In this document: positions 28,911 through 38,983 of the stretch, one piece after another
How positions within the stretch are numbered: the first letter of the stretch is position 1
How the letters are laid out: each line of letters opens with the position of its first letter
The notes under the pieces: model-generated
Databases searched by the model: none
What the model was told of the DNA's origin: nothing
What the model saw: the letters and a program-made list of their open reading frames with translations, nothing else
Made by a program: the position numbers and the translations under genes
From: Clostridium folliculivorans
GTDB lineage: Bacteria; Bacillota; Clostridia; Clostridiales; Clostridiaceae
Direction of reading: 5' to 3'
DNA: 64,000 bases
Assembly (NCBI RefSeq): GCF_024341905.1
Contig: NZ_BQXY01000008.1
Span: 91,351 to 155,350 of the forward strand

Positions 28911-29309
28911 AAAAAAACACCTCCTTATATTCGACAAATATCTATTAAATAAATAATCAACCCTACTATATATTTCGTAATTACTTAGCAGTTACTGCAT
29001 AGGTTTAAAGTGTGATTAAAAAATATTATAAAAATAATCTGATGAATTGCTATTAGTTTAGTGCAAAATAAAGATATCATTGGATATCTGGATATATTTT
29101 TATCAGTATTTCTTTAGATCAATATATCTTTCAGTAAATAATGTATAAAAACACCGTCAAAACACAAACACTAATCTAAGATTATGAATCATTTTAATAT
29201 AAATGAGAGAAAGTATAATTTCACATTAAGATCTCTATAAAAGAGTGGGAAATTATTTATAAGTTAATTAAATATAAACTTTTTACAACATAGCATAGGG
29301 GGTAAAGCA
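28911..29309. other. Divergent intergenic region, Big_2 gene and kimA-like gene
   Basis: 399 bp, very AT-rich. It contains the ribosome binding site of the Big_2 gene and must hold promoters for both directions. I looked for a ydaO-type c-di-AMP riboswitch in front of the potassium importer and saw none of its conserved blocks. Confidence 0.35.
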
Positions 29310-31181
29310 ATGAATAGAAAATTTTCAGATGTGCTACTTGGAGAACCTTTGAGTAGTGAGCAAGGTAAGCATGAGAAGTATAACGTACCTTTTGGTCTTG
29401 CAATTATGGCTAGCGATGCTGTATCTTCTGTAGCATATGCGGCACAGGAAATTCTTTTTGTTTTAATAGTATTAGGTGCGGCAGCATATAAATGGTTAAC
29501 CTGGACTTCATTTATGATTATTGGACTACTCATAATCCTTACAATTTCATATATACAAATCATTAAGGCATATCCTCAGGGTGGAGGCGCATATAAGGTA
29601 GCTAAAGAAAACCTGAGTGATAAGGCTGGTTTAACTGCAGGTGCAGGTCTAATAATAGATTATATACTTACAGTAGCAGTTAGTGCTAGTGCTGGAGCAG
29701 ATGCCATTGCCTCAGCGTTCAGCAGTTTAATGCAATATAAAGTTTTAATAGTTTTGGTGATAATTATAATTTTAACTATTTTAAATTTAAGAGGTATAAG
29801 TGAATCCTCAAAGATATTTGCAATCCCTAGTTATATATTTATATTTAGTATGATATTTATGATAGTTTATGGATTATTTAAATATTTTGTACTGAATATT
29901 CATCCAACCCCAATGTATTCTGTACCAACTAAAGCTACACAAAGCTTATCACTATTTTTGATATTAAGAGGCTTTGCTTCAGGATGTTCTGCCTTAACAG
30001 GATTAGAGGCGGTAAGTAATTCTGTTCCTAACTTTAAAGAGCCAAGTCAAAGAAATGCAAAGACTGTTATGATATTATTGGCATTAATGATATTTTTTAT
30101 ATTTGGAGGCACATCAGTACTTGCCATATTTTATACAGCAGTACCAATTACAGATGGACCTACAGTTATCTCACAAATAGCTACAGGAATTTTTGGAAAT
30201 GGTTTTATGTTTTATATAATACAATTCAGTACAGCTATAATACTGCTTATGGCGTGCAATACAGCTTTTACTGGATTTCCTATGCTTATGTATATAGTTG
30301 CTAAGGACGGTTATGCACCAAGACAATTTACCGTTAGAGGAAAGCGTCTTGGATTTACATTTGGAATAGTAGGGTTATCTTTTATTGCATGTATTTTGGT
30401 TATTATATTTAGAGCAGATACTCATAGGCTGATTCCATTATATGCATTAGGTGTGTTTACTTCTTTTACCTTAGGTCAATTTGGTATGGTTAATCACTGG
30501 ATAAAAGAAAGAGAAGAAGGATGGAAAAAAGGCGCCATTATAAATGGAATAGGAACTGCATTAACTTTAATAACAGGAATAGTAATTTTGATTGAAAAGT
30601 TTAGTCAAGGAGCTTTTATAGTCGTAATATTGATTCCAATTATAATTTTAGGTCAATTAAGGATTAAAGCTCACTATGATAAAGTAGCAACTGGTTTAAG
30701 TATAAGTACTGTAAACCTAAAAACCATAAATATGAAGAGAAAATATACTCATATTGTCGTAGTTCCAATAGCTAGTTTAAATAAGGCATCTATAAGTACA
30801 CTTCAATACGCTCAAAGTTTAAGTGAGAATGTTATTGCATTAAATATATCGCCAGACCAAGAAGCTATAGATAAATTAAAACATAGGTGGAATGAGTTAG
30901 ATACTGATATTATACTTGTTTCTAGGTACTCGCCATATAGAGCAATAATAAATCCTTTGATTGAGAACATACAATTGATTGCAGATGCTGCTGGCGAGGA
31001 TGAAAAGATAACAGTAATATTACCGGAATTTATCAGTCATGAAAAGAGGGGAGAAGTTTTGCATAATCATACAAGTTTAATTCTTAGAGAAACATTGCTT
31101 AGAAATCATAATATAGTGGTTTCAACCTATCCATATCACTTAGAGCAATGTGGGAAGAGAGGATCAGATAGTTGCAAATAG
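29310..31181 (+). CDS. kimA: KimA/YdaO-like high-affinity potassium importer (APC superfamily)
   Basis: 623 residues. About twelve transmembrane helices (roughly 28-455) followed by a soluble C-terminal domain. Family blocks recognised: ASDAVSSVAYAAQEIL, IIKAYPQGGGAYKVAKENL, DYILTVAVSASAGADAI, LRGFASGCSALTGLEAVSN and FTVRGKRLGF. These align well by memory with Bacillus subtilis KimA (YdaO), which imports K+ with protons and is inhibited by c-di-AMP; older annotation calls it an amino-acid permease. It is preceded by a G-rich ribosome binding site and stands alone. Assignment to K+ rather than amino acids is from family knowledge. Confidence 0.82.
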   Translation: MNRKFSDVLLGEPLSSEQGKHEKYNVPFGLAIMASDAVSSVAYAAQEILFVLIVLGAAAYKWLTWTSFMIIGLLIILTISYIQIIKAYPQGGGAYKVAKENLSDKAGLTAGAGLIIDYILTVAVSASAGADAIASAFSSLMQYKVLIVLVIIIILTILNLRGISESSKIFAIPSYIFIFSMIFMIVYGLFKYFVLNIHPTPMYSVPTKATQSLSLFLILRGFASGCSALTGLEAVSNSVPNFKEPSQRNAKTVMILLALMIFFIFGGTSVLAIFYTAVPITDGPTVISQIATGIFGNGFMFYIIQFSTAIILLMACNTAFTGFPMLMYIVAKDGYAPRQFTVRGKRLGFTFGIVGLSFIACILVIIFRADTHRLIPLYALGVFTSFTLGQFGMVNHWIKEREEGWKKGAIINGIGTALTLITGIVILIEKFSQGAFIVVILIPIIILGQLRIKAHYDKVATGLSISTVNLKTINMKRKYTHIVVVPIASLNKASISTLQYAQSLSENVIALNISPDQEAIDKLKHRWNELDTDIILVSRYSPYRAIINPLIENIQLIADAAGEDEKITVILPEFISHEKRGEVLHNHTSLILRETLLRNHNIVVSTYPYHLEQCGKRGSDSCK

Positions 31182-31472
31182 GTAAGTTATAAATTTAATG
31201 TGATTCTTTTGATTGCACATTACAGGATAGAATAATACATAGCTATAATCGCAATTCTAATAAGAAGGTAGCAGATTTAAATTATGTAAATAAAAATAAC
31301 TTGCTTTATATATTAAACTGTGGTATTCTTATCAAGTACTTAAATTAATAGTAAATAATGCAACAAAATATATTTCAATTAGTACCTAGTAATAGAGTAT
31401 GATGATATCGAGATTTTATTAGTTAGTTATTACAACAAATTTAAGAATAATAAAATTTCGGAGGTATATGAT
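31182..31472. other. Long leader region of the cold-shock gene
   Basis: 291 bp, AT-rich. Cold-shock mRNAs often have a long structured 5' leader and this space would allow one. No specific hairpin or box was convincing. Confidence 0.3.
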
Positions 31473-31670
31473 ATGAACGGTAAAGTTAAATGGTTTAACG
31501 GAGAAAAAGGATTTGGATTTATTACAGGAGAAGATGGAAAGGATGTATTCGTACATTTTTCTCAAATAAAGACAGATGGATATAAGACATTAGAAGAAAA
31601 CCAAGAAGTTTCTTTTGATGTAGCTAAGGGACCTAAAGGACCTCAAGCAGAAAATGTTACTATTCTTTAA
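31473..31670 (+). CDS. Cold-shock protein (CspA family)
   Basis: 65 residues, the usual length of a single cold-shock domain. RNP1 is KGFGFI and RNP2 is VFVHF, the nucleic-acid-binding surfaces; the start [16 protein letters not shown] is typical. It acts as a cytoplasmic RNA chaperone that melts secondary structure. GGAGG lies upstream of the ATG. A strong terminator follows, and a DEAD-box RNA helicase gene comes next on the same strand, a functional pairing in cold adaptation, separated by two repeat copies. Confidence 0.95.
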   Translation: MNGKVKWFNGEKGFGFITGEDGKDVFVHFSQIKTDGYKTLEENQEVSFDVAKGPKGPQAENVTIL

Positions 31671-31684
31671 TTAGTAGATTTTTT

Positions 31685-31722
31685 ACCCCTTAAATAGGTA
31701 TTCTATTTAAGGGGTTTTTAGT
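31685..31722 (+). terminator. Terminator after the cold-shock gene
   Basis: Perfect 12-bp stem CCCCTTAAATAG/CTATTTAAGGGG with loop GTATT and five T. Confidence 0.92.
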
Positions 31723-31732
31723 TATTTATAAA

Positions 31733-31827
31733 GATGTACCACTTCAATCCAAAAACTATTTTTAAAACTCTGCTGGATTCTGAGCAGAGAATTTAAAAAT
31801 GTAAAATTTATTATGAAGTGGTACATC
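31733..31827. repeat. 95-bp palindromic repeat, copy B1
   Basis: Perfect 14-bp terminal inverted repeats (GATGTACCACTTCA and TGAAGTGGTACATC) and a long inner hairpin with CTCTGCT (31768-31774) pairing to AGCAGAG (31783-31789) and flanking ATTTTTAAA/TTTAAAAAT. Followed by CATA and then an almost identical second copy. Confidence 0.92.
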
Positions 31828-31831
31828 CATA

Positions 31832-31926
31832 GATGTACCACTTCAATCCAAAAACTATTTTTAAAACTCTGCTGGGTTCTGAGCAGAGAATTTAAAAATG
31901 TAAAATTTATTATGAAGTGGTACATC
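31832..31926. repeat. 95-bp palindromic repeat, copy B2
   Basis: Differs from B1 by one base in the inner loop (GGGTTC for GGATTC). With the CATA spacer it makes a direct tandem repeat of 99 bp between the cold-shock and helicase genes. Confidence 0.92.
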
Positions 31927-31993
31927 CATAGATTTTATTTTAATACTATAGAAGATTTTAAGGTACTAAACTGGTGTGCCTATAAGGAGAAAA

Positions 31994-33286
31994 ATGTTTT
32001 TTGAAGAATTGAAGATTATTGAACCAATTTTAAAAGCCATAAAGAATGAAGGATATATAAGCGCTACCCCTATACAGGAGCAAGCAATTCCGGTTATCCT
32101 TGAAGGAAAAGATTTAGAAGGATTTGCACAGACAGGTACAGGGAAGACAGCAGCATTTGCTATACCTATGTTGCAGCTTCTTTATAAAAAGAAAGAAACT
32201 GAAAAAAATAATTTGAATATTAAAGCCTTAGTGTTAGCTCCAACAAGAGAATTAGCTATCCAGATTGAAGAAAGTTTTTCAGCCTATGGAAAGTATACTG
32301 GAATAAAGAATACTGCGATTTTTGGTGGAGTTTCACAAAAGGCTCAGGTAGAGAGGTTAAAAGCAGGAATAGATATTTTGGTTGCAACTCCAGGGAGATT
32401 ACTGGATTTAGTACAACAAAAATATATAAATCTACAGCATATCGAGTTTTTAGTGCTTGATGAGGCTGATAGAATGCTTGATATGGGACTGGGATATGAT
32501 GTTAAAAGAATTATAGCAAAACTTCCTAAGAATAGGCAGACAATGTTATTTTCTGCAACTATGCCTAAGGAAATCTCAAAGCTAATCGAGTCGATTCTTT
32601 TAAATCCAATAAAGGTAGAGGTAACTCCTGTTTCAACTACTATTGATACTATTAGGCAGTCAGTATATTTAGTTGAAAAGAGGAACAAGAGACACTTACT
32701 TACTCATCTATTAAAGGATAAATCAATTGAGTCTGTTCTTGTGTTTTCTAGAACAAAGCATAATGCAAATAAAATAACTAGTGATCTAATTAAATCCGGA
32801 ATACAGGCTCAGGCCATTCATGGTAATAAATCACAAAACTCAAGGCAGCTTGCATTAAGTAATTTTAAAGAAAAGAAAATAAGAGTTTTGGTTGCAACGG
32901 ACATAGCTGCAAGAGGTATTGATGTGGAAAAGTTGTCTCATGTAATAAACTTTGATTTACCAGAAGTACCAGAGACCTACGTGCATAGAATTGGACGTAC
33001 TGGAAGAGCTGGAGCAGAAGGTATGGCAATTTCTTTCTGCGATGATGAAGAAAGAGACTTACTTAAACATATCGAAAAAACTATATCAAAATCAATAACA
33101 GTTATTAAAGAACATCCATATACAGCTAACGACTTAGAAGTAATTGTTAGAAGTTCTGATATATCGAAGAATAGAAATGCTGAGAAAAATAGAGACGCAG
33201 GAAAAAATAGAAATGTAAGAAAGAATGATACTAATAGAAAAGATAGCAAAAGTAATTATTTTAGAAAAAGTAAGAAAAAGGCTTAA
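31994..33286 (+). CDS. DEAD-box ATP-dependent RNA helicase
   Basis: 430 residues. Motifs in order: Q motif (TPIQEQAIP), Walker A AQTGTGKT, PTRELA, TPGR, DEAD, SAT, and the C-terminal ARGID and HRIGRTGR. The tail after about residue 385 is rich in Lys, Arg and Asn and probably binds RNA non-specifically, as in RhlE/CshA-type helicases. It unwinds RNA in ribosome assembly or decay. A GTG at 31976 is in frame, but AAGGAG (31984-31989) favours the ATG at 31994. Its position after a cold-shock gene supports a low-temperature role; the exact paralogue cannot be named. Confidence 0.92.
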   Translation: MFFEELKIIEPILKAIKNEGYISATPIQEQAIPVILEGKDLEGFAQTGTGKTAAFAIPMLQLLYKKKETEKNNLNIKALVLAPTRELAIQIEESFSAYGKYTGIKNTAIFGGVSQKAQVERLKAGIDILVATPGRLLDLVQQKYINLQHIEFLVLDEADRMLDMGLGYDVKRIIAKLPKNRQTMLFSATMPKEISKLIESILLNPIKVEVTPVSTTIDTIRQSVYLVEKRNKRHLLTHLLKDKSIESVLVFSRTKHNANKITSDLIKSGIQAQAIHGNKSQNSRQLALSNFKEKKIRVLVATDIAARGIDVEKLSHVINFDLPEVPETYVHRIGRTGRAGAEGMAISFCDDEERDLLKHIEKTISKSITVIKEHPYTANDLEVIVRSSDISKNRNAEKNRDAGKNRNVRKNDTNRKDSKSNYFRKSKKKA

Positions 33287-33435
33287 TTTAAACACTGTGA
33301 TTTAACTGCTTCTATAATAATAAGCATCAATTATAGAAATTACTTCATTCTATAATAAGAAAATATCTTTACATTATTATTTTGAAAATGTATAATTGAT
33401 TTGTATTTTTTAAATAATAAATTAAGACATGAAAA

Positions 33436-33690
33436 CTTAATAAGCGTGTTGATAAAGAAGAGTAAATAGGTTCTTAATTCAAAGAGATCTAGGGAGGGTG
33501 TAATCCTAGAAGTTAAAACTATTGAAGGAAGCTTTGGAGCGATAGATAGAAAGTTTATAAACGTAGTATATTTATGGGGTTATTCCCTTAAAGATAAATA
33601 AGTGGATTAAGAAATTAATCAATTTAGGTGGTAACGCGGAAGATAGCCTTTCGTCCTAAGTATTTTTAGGATGAAAGGCTTTTATTTTTA
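33436..33690 (+). promoter_or_regulatory. T-box riboswitch upstream of gltX
   Basis: The leader begins with the stem I base (GATAAAGAAGAGTAAATAG), has the AGAGA...GGGTG distal features near 33483-33500, a CTTTGGAGC segment at 33532, and the T-box GGTGGTAACGCGG at 33627-33639. The terminator stem AGCCTTTCGTCCTA (33646-33659) pairs with a complement ending at 33680 and is followed by a T tract. Uncharged tRNA binding should favour the antiterminator and switch on gltX. A GAA triplet lies in the likely specifier region (about 33524), matching tRNA-Glu, but the exact specifier loop was not folded. Confidence 0.88.
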
Positions 33691-33816
33691 TATAAAAATA
33701 AGGTTATGTTTAATTAATACATTGAATTTGAGTTTTCTTAAAGTATATGAGCCAGATAAAATTAATTTCAATAATAATATTAGATATAGCCATAGATAAA
33801 AAAGGAGATGTGCTTA

Positions 33817-35478
33817 ATGAGTTTTGAAAAATTAGCAGAGAAAATATTCCCAAAGGTTGAATATTCAATAGAATATTATATGGAAAAGTATCCAAAAAGA
33901 AATCTTAAAGAAGGTGCAAAGGTAGTAAGATATGCACCAAGTCCAACAGGATTCCAACATATAGGTGGAGTGTTTGCTGCGTTAATCAATGAAAGGCTAG
34001 CAAGTCAAAGTGAAGGTGTATTTTATTTAAGAATTGAGGATACTGATCAAAAGAGAGAAGTTCCAGGTGCTATAGATGATACTATAGCAACTATGCATCA
34101 TTTTGGATTAGATTTCAATGAAGGTATGACAGGACAAGAAACTTCTAAAGGTGAATACGGTCCATATAGACAAAGCCAAAGAGCTGAAATATATAATACT
34201 TTTGCAAAAGACTTACTAATAAAAGGATTAGCTTACCCAGATTTCTGCACACCAGAAGAATTAGCAGAATTAAGAGAAAAACAAATAGCTAATAAAATAA
34301 CTCCAGGTTACTATGGAGAATATGCAAAGTTTAGAAACATTACTGAAGAAGAAGCTTTAGAGAGAATTGAAAGAGGAGAACAATATATAATAAGATTGAA
34401 GTCCCCAGGAAATCCTGAAAACAGAGTTGATTTCCATGATTTAATAAAGGGAGATATATCATTTCCTGAAAACAATCAGGATGTTGTACTTATAAAGGGG
34501 GATGGACTTCCAACTTATCACTTTGCTCATGCAATAGATGACTTCTTAATGAGAACTACAGATGTTATAAGAGGAGAAGAATGGTTATCTTCGCTTCCTA
34601 TACATGTCCAGTTATTTGAAGTATTAGGTTTTGAAGCACCTAGATATGCTCACATTCCTACAATAATGAAACAAGATGGTGGTTCAAAGAGAAAGCTTTC
34701 GAAGAGAAAAGATGCAGAAGCTGCTGTTTCTTACTATAAAGAAGTGGGATACCCAACAGTTACAGTTATAGAGTATCTTCTTAACATCGTTAACTCAACT
34801 TTTGAAGAATGGAGAGCTGAAAATCCAACAGCTGATTACCATGAGTTTGAAGTTCAATTGGAAAAGATGAGTAAGAGTGGTGCATTATTTGATTTAGTTA
34901 AATTAAATGACGTATCAAAAGATCGTATAGCTGCAATGAAGGCTGATGATGTTTATGCAAACTATATCGCTTGGGCTAAAGAGTATGATGAAGAAATGTA
35001 TACTTTAGTTACATCAAACGAAACTATGGCAAAGGAAATATTCAATATAGATAAAGAAGGTCCAAAGCCAAGAAAAGACTATGCTAAATGGGATGAAGTA
35101 CAAGATAAGATATTTTATTTCTTCGATGAATTATTTGATAGAGAAACAGTAGAGCAAATAGAACTACCAAAAGGTCTTACTATAGAAGTTGCAAAAGAAA
35201 TAATAAACACTTATAAAGATGAATTTAACTTCAATGCAGGAAGCCAAGAAGCTTGGTTTGAAGACTTAAAGGAAATAGGAATAAGACTTGGATATTGCGC
35301 TAATAGAAAAGAATTCAAAGCAAATCCAGATCAATTCAAAGGAATGATTTCTGATGTTGCAGGTGCAGTAAGAAGTGCATTAGCTCATAGAAATAATACA
35401 CCAGATCTTTACACTATAATGCAAATAATGGGTGAAGAAAAGGTAAGAAGTAGATTTGAAAAATTCTTAGGAATATAA
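33817..35478 (+). CDS. gltX: Glutamyl-tRNA synthetase
   Basis: 553 residues. Class I synthetase that charges tRNA-Glu. The ATP-binding HIGH-type motif is HIGG in [16 protein letters not shown] and the KMSKS-type loop is KLSKR. Blocks such as YLRIEDTDQ and [15 protein letters not shown] bind glutamate and the acceptor end. The protein belongs to the longer clostridial type with an N-terminal extension before the Rossmann fold. AAAGGAG (33801-33807) lies 9 nt before the ATG at 33817; an ATG at 33808 overlaps that site. Controlled by the T-box leader. A separate GlnRS is encoded next door, so this enzyme need not misacylate tRNA-Gln. Confidence 0.96.
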   Translation: MSFEKLAEKIFPKVEYSIEYYMEKYPKRNLKEGAKVVRYAPSPTGFQHIGGVFAALINERLASQSEGVFYLRIEDTDQKREVPGAIDDTIATMHHFGLDFNEGMTGQETSKGEYGPYRQSQRAEIYNTFAKDLLIKGLAYPDFCTPEELAELREKQIANKITPGYYGEYAKFRNITEEEALERIERGEQYIIRLKSPGNPENRVDFHDLIKGDISFPENNQDVVLIKGDGLPTYHFAHAIDDFLMRTTDVIRGEEWLSSLPIHVQLFEVLGFEAPRYAHIPTIMKQDGGSKRKLSKRKDAEAAVSYYKEVGYPTVTVIEYLLNIVNSTFEEWRAENPTADYHEFEVQLEKMSKSGALFDLVKLNDVSKDRIAAMKADDVYANYIAWAKEYDEEMYTLVTSNETMAKEIFNIDKEGPKPRKDYAKWDEVQDKIFYFFDELFDRETVEQIELPKGLTIEVAKEIINTYKDEFNFNAGSQEAWFEDLKEIGIRLGYCANRKEFKANPDQFKGMISDVAGAVRSALAHRNNTPDLYTIMQIMGEEKVRSRFEKFLGI

Positions 35479-35484
35479 TTTTTG

Positions 35485-35522
35485 ATTTAGCTATCTTATA
35501 TATGGGATAGCTAAATTGTTAT
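35485..35522 (+). terminator. Hairpin after gltX
   Basis: Perfect 11-bp stem ATTTAGCTATC/GATAGCTAAAT with a 10-nt loop; the T tract is weak. Confidence 0.6.
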
Positions 35523-35587
35523 GTAAAAATAGAGTGATGTATGAACATCTATATATTTTGAGTGAAATTATATAGTGTTTTAATAAA

Positions 35588-35627
35588 AAGAAAACTGCTA
35601 ATGGCTTAGACCTTAGCAGTTTTTTCA
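35588..35627. terminator. Bidirectional terminator between gltX and glnS
   Basis: Perfect stem AAAACTGCTAA/TTAGCAGTTTT with T runs on the right and A runs on the left, suited to both convergent genes. Confidence 0.85.
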
Positions 35628-35659
35628 TTCAGGTAGTTAATTTGTAATACTGTTTTATA

Positions 35660-37321
35660 CTAGCTTAATTTGAAGGATGATTTTAAAGAAACTATTCTGT
35701 TAAATACTAATTTATCAGCTGTAGTATATTTAGAATCAACATTAAAGAAGCCGTTTCTAACCATTTGGAATTTATCTTGAGGCTTAGCAGCTTTAAAAGC
35801 AGTTGGTTCAATAAAGCCTTGTAATACTTCCGTTGAGTTTGGATTTATTTGTTCAAGGAAGTGCTTTCCTTCATTTTCTTCTTCATCATCTAATATTAAT
35901 GGTTCGTATAATCTGAATTCTGCAGGAATACAAGTCTTTGCATCTACCCAATGGATAGTTCCTTTAACCTTTCTTCCAGTAAAACCAGATCCACTCTTAG
36001 TTTCTGGATCGTAAGTACAATGAATTTCAATTACTTCACCATTTTCATCTTTGATTATTTCATTACATTTAACAAAGTATGCACCTTTTAGTCTAACTTC
36101 ATTTCCGGGAAATAATCTAAAATACTTCTTTGGTGGATTCTCCATAAAGTCTTCTTTTTCAATATATAATTCTCTAGAGAATGGAACAAGTCTAGTGCCT
36201 TGAGATTCATCCTTAGCATTGTTTTCTATTTCAAGCATTTCTGTTTGATCTTCAGGGTAGTTAGTTATTACAAGCTTAAGAGGATTTAACACAGCCATAG
36301 CAAGTGGAGCTTTAAGCTGCAAATCTTCTCTTATAAAGTAATCTAACATTTGAGATTCAACTAAAGAATTAGCTTTAGATACTCCAATAGCAGTACAGAA
36401 GTTTCTAAGTGCTTCAGGAGTACATCCTTTTCTTCTTAGTCCTGAAATAGTTGGCATTCTAGGATCATCCCAGCCGTCAACAACCTTTTCGTCAACTAGT
36501 TGCTTAAGTTTTCTCTTACTCATAACTGTGTTGGTCATGTTTAGTCTTGCAAACTCTATTTGCCTTGGAGCACAATCCATCTCACATTCACTTACAACCC
36601 AATCATAAAGTGGTCTATGATCTTCAAACTCTAAAGTACAGATAGAATGAGTTACATGCTCAATAGCATCTTCTAGTGGATGAGCAAAGTCATACATAGG
36701 ATAGATGCACCACTTATCACCAGTATTATGATGAGTAGAATGAGATATTCTGTATATAATAGGATCTCTCATATTTATATTAGGTGAAGACATGTCTATT
36801 TTGGCTCTAAGAACCTTTTCACCATCACCAAATTCACCATTTTTCATTCTTTCAAATAAATCCAAGTTTTCTTCAACAGATCTATTTCTATAAGGACTTT
36901 CTTTACCTGGTTCAGTTAAAGTTCCTCTGTATTCTCTAGCTTGTTCAGCTGTTAAATCACAAACATAGGCTTTCCCTTTTTTTATTAAAAGTATAGCTCT
37001 GTTGTACATTTCATCAAAGTAATTAGATGCAAAGAATAGAGCATCCCAGTTACCACCAAGCCATTTTACATCCTCTTTTATTGATTCAACATATTCAGTA
37101 TCTTCTTTAACTGGGTTTGTATCATCAAATCTTAAGTGTGTTTTTCCTTTGAATTCACTTGCAAGTCCAAAGTTTAAAAGTATTGACTTAGCATGGCCTA
37201 TATGTAGGTAACCGTTTGGTTCTGGTGGAAAACGAGTTATTATCTCGTCGTGTTTACCACTATCTAGATCTTCTACTATTATGTTTCTTATAAAATTAGA
37301 AGAATTAACTTCATTTGACAT
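35660..37321 (-). CDS. glnS: Glutaminyl-tRNA synthetase
   Basis: 553 residues. Class I synthetase that charges tRNA-Gln directly. HIGH motif in [20 protein letters not shown]-type loop in [11 protein letters not shown], conserved [12 protein letters not shown] and the [15 protein letters not shown] block that marks GlnRS. The C-terminal anticodon-binding beta-barrels are complete. AGGAG sits about 10 nt before the ATG. Many bacteria lack GlnRS and use GatCAB; its presence beside gltX is a feature of some clostridia. No T-box was seen upstream of it on the minus strand. Confidence 0.96.
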   Translation of the reverse strand: MSNEVNSSNFIRNIIVEDLDSGKHDEIITRFPPEPNGYLHIGHAKSILLNFGLASEFKGKTHLRFDDTNPVKEDTEYVESIKEDVKWLGGNWDALFFASNYFDEMYNRAILLIKKGKAYVCDLTAEQAREYRGTLTEPGKESPYRNRSVEENLDLFERMKNGEFGDGEKVLRAKIDMSSPNINMRDPIIYRISHSTHHNTGDKWCIYPMYDFAHPLEDAIEHVTHSICTLEFEDHRPLYDWVVSECEMDCAPRQIEFARLNMTNTVMSKRKLKQLVDEKVVDGWDDPRMPTISGLRRKGCTPEALRNFCTAIGVSKANSLVESQMLDYFIREDLQLKAPLAMAVLNPLKLVITNYPEDQTEMLEIENNAKDESQGTRLVPFSRELYIEKEDFMENPPKKYFRLFPGNEVRLKGAYFVKCNEIIKDENGEVIEIHCTYDPETKSGSGFTGRKVKGTIHWVDAKTCIPAEFRLYEPLILDDEEENEGKHFLEQINPNSTEVLQGFIEPTAFKAAKPQDKFQMVRNGFFNVDSKYTTADKLVFNRIVSLKSSFKLS

Positions 37322-37620
37322 AGTTTCACATCTCCTATAAGCATATTTAAATTGAGAAAAGGGCTGTATGTCTATAGTGAATCCTTTTCTTCATTATTAG
37401 TTAATTTTTATAATAATTATAATTTTAATCTAATATAAAGGAAAAATAAAGATAAATTATTTTGTTAGAGGAAGGAAAGAAGATTTAAATGTAGATTAAG
37501 CTATTAAGGAATAGTTATTGTGATATATAATTATTGATATCGTTAAAGTTTGTATTAAAGAAGGTTAATGAATAAGTTTAATTATTTAATTAAGTAAGTT
37601 AATTGAAGAGGGGATAAGTT
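37322..37620. other. Divergent intergenic region, glnS and GNAT gene
   Basis: 299 bp of AT-rich sequence. It must contain both promoters; no repeat, riboswitch or small gene was recognised. Confidence 0.35.
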
Positions 37621-38154
37621 ATGGTAAGCGTATCTTTAAGAGATGTAAAAGAAATTGTTATAAGAGAAGCAAAAAAAGAAGATGCAAAATCTATTATAGA
37701 TTTTTATAATGTTGTTGGAGGAGAAACAGATTTTCTTTCATTTGGGAAAAATGAATTTATAAGGGATTTGAAAGACTACGAGAATTATCTTGAAAGTGTG
37801 TATAAAGAAGAAAACTCTATAATATTTTTAGCTACTATTGAGGATGAAATTATAGGTATAGCATCAATTAACTCTAACCAAAAAGCAAGAACTAAACATG
37901 TAGGAGTTTTAGGGATAGTTGTAGCTAAAGATTTTTGTGGCTTAGGATTAGGTAGTAAAATCATAGAGCACCTTATAAAGTGGGCTAAAGAAAATAAAGT
38001 TACTAAAAAAATAAGCCTTGTAACTAGGGAAGATAATTCAAATGCCATAAAATTATACGAAAAGTTTGGTTTTGAAGTAGAAGGAATACTTAAAGCTGAT
38101 AACTATATAAATGGAGTTTATTACAATACATTAATGATGAGCTTGATAATTTAA
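37621..38154 (+). CDS. GNAT-family N-acetyltransferase
   Basis: 177 residues. The acetyl-CoA-binding motif A region reads LGIVVAKDFCGLGLGSKIIEHLIKW (the R/QxxGxG/A-type loop is CGLGLG), followed by the C-terminal NSNAIKLYEKFGFEVEG typical of RimI/PhnO-like enzymes. It transfers an acetyl group to an amine of a protein, antibiotic or small molecule; the acceptor cannot be inferred. AGAGGGG precedes the ATG. Single gene, divergent from glnS. Confidence 0.88.
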   Translation: MVSVSLRDVKEIVIREAKKEDAKSIIDFYNVVGGETDFLSFGKNEFIRDLKDYENYLESVYKEENSIIFLATIEDEIIGIASINSNQKARTKHVGVLGIVVAKDFCGLGLGSKIIEHLIKWAKENKVTKKISLVTREDNSNAIKLYEKFGFEVEGILKADNYINGVYYNTLMMSLII

Positions 38155-38281
38155 AAGAAGCTTATATAGAGTTCCTAACTCAACTACTAATTTATATATG
38201 CTGGAGAATTCCCGTAAGCCTAGATTTTTGAATAAGTATAAATTAAGTTTTGATACAGGACCTCTTTTGTACATTATCAAT

Positions 38282-38322
38282 ATAATTAGCATTGCACAAA
38301 TATAACATGCAATGCTAATTAT
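38282..38322. terminator. Perfect 15-bp inverted repeat after the GNAT gene
   Basis: ATAATTAGCATTGCA (38282-38296) and its exact complement (38308-38322) flank an 11-nt loop, between convergent genes. There is no clear T tract, so it could be a weak bidirectional terminator or a protein-binding site. Confidence 0.5.
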
Positions 38323-38394
38323 GGTTTGTAAAAAATATTAATTAAGTGAAACAGATATATTAATGAATTATCTAAACACAAGAATTTTATTAAG

Positions 38395-38970
38395 TTATTT
38401 TCTATTTTTGATAGAGTGTATTCCTGTAATAAATATATCAACCATTACAGATAAACTATCATCTACATTAAATGGCATTGCAAATCCACCGGTTTGTTCC
38501 AATGAAGAAAAACCATGAAGCATACTTCTTAGCCCCCTCACTATATGGATTTGATCATCCTTTTCTAAATCATATGAATTTAGCACTAATAAGAGTAGAT
38601 CTACAATCTTGTCTGCTGCAATTTTAAACTTATCATTATCAGTATTAGGGGCAAAGATTATTGCATTATACAGTCCAGGATGTTGTCTTACAAAAGAAAC
38701 ATAAGCTGTTGATAAACTGCGGATAGCATCGTCTTTTGATTTGCCAATAGTGGCTCTAACTAGTAATTCATATAACTGCTCCATACTATAAATGGCTAAA
38801 TTAACTCTAAGTTCACCCATTCCACTAATATGATTATATAGAGAAGGTGACTTTACATTTAATCTTTTTGCTAACTCTATCATTGTTACTGCATCAATTC
38901 CTTCAGTGTCGGCTATATCAGCAGCTGTTTTTAGAATAGTAATTAAATCAAGATTTACCCTAGGTGACAT
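38395..38970 (-). CDS. TetR-family transcriptional regulator
   Basis: 191 residues. N-terminal TetR HTH: IADTEGIDAVTMIELAKRL then VKSPSLYNHISGMGEL. The C-terminal half contains the WHG/TetR_C_33-like core (SFVRQHPGLYNAIIFAP, RGLRSMLHGFSSLEQTGGF). It is the second gene of a two-gene unit with a metallo-beta-lactamase-fold hydrolase; 13 bp separate the two. A palindromic site at 39733-39749 upstream of the hydrolase is a candidate operator, so the unit is probably autoregulated. Confidence 0.88.
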   Translation of the reverse strand: MSPRVNLDLITILKTAADIADTEGIDAVTMIELAKRLNVKSPSLYNHISGMGELRVNLAIYSMEQLYELLVRATIGKSKDDAIRSLSTAYVSFVRQHPGLYNAIIFAPNTDNDKFKIAADKIVDLLLLVLNSYDLEKDDQIHIVRGLRSMLHGFSSLEQTGGFAMPFNVDDSLSVMVDIFITGIHSIKNRK

Positions 38971-38983
38971 TTGTTATACTCCT

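Noticed and set aside
31722..32004. Short open frames on both strands across the palindromes
   Set aside because: They translate the inverted repeats themselves and are identical because the repeats are; no ribosome binding site fits.
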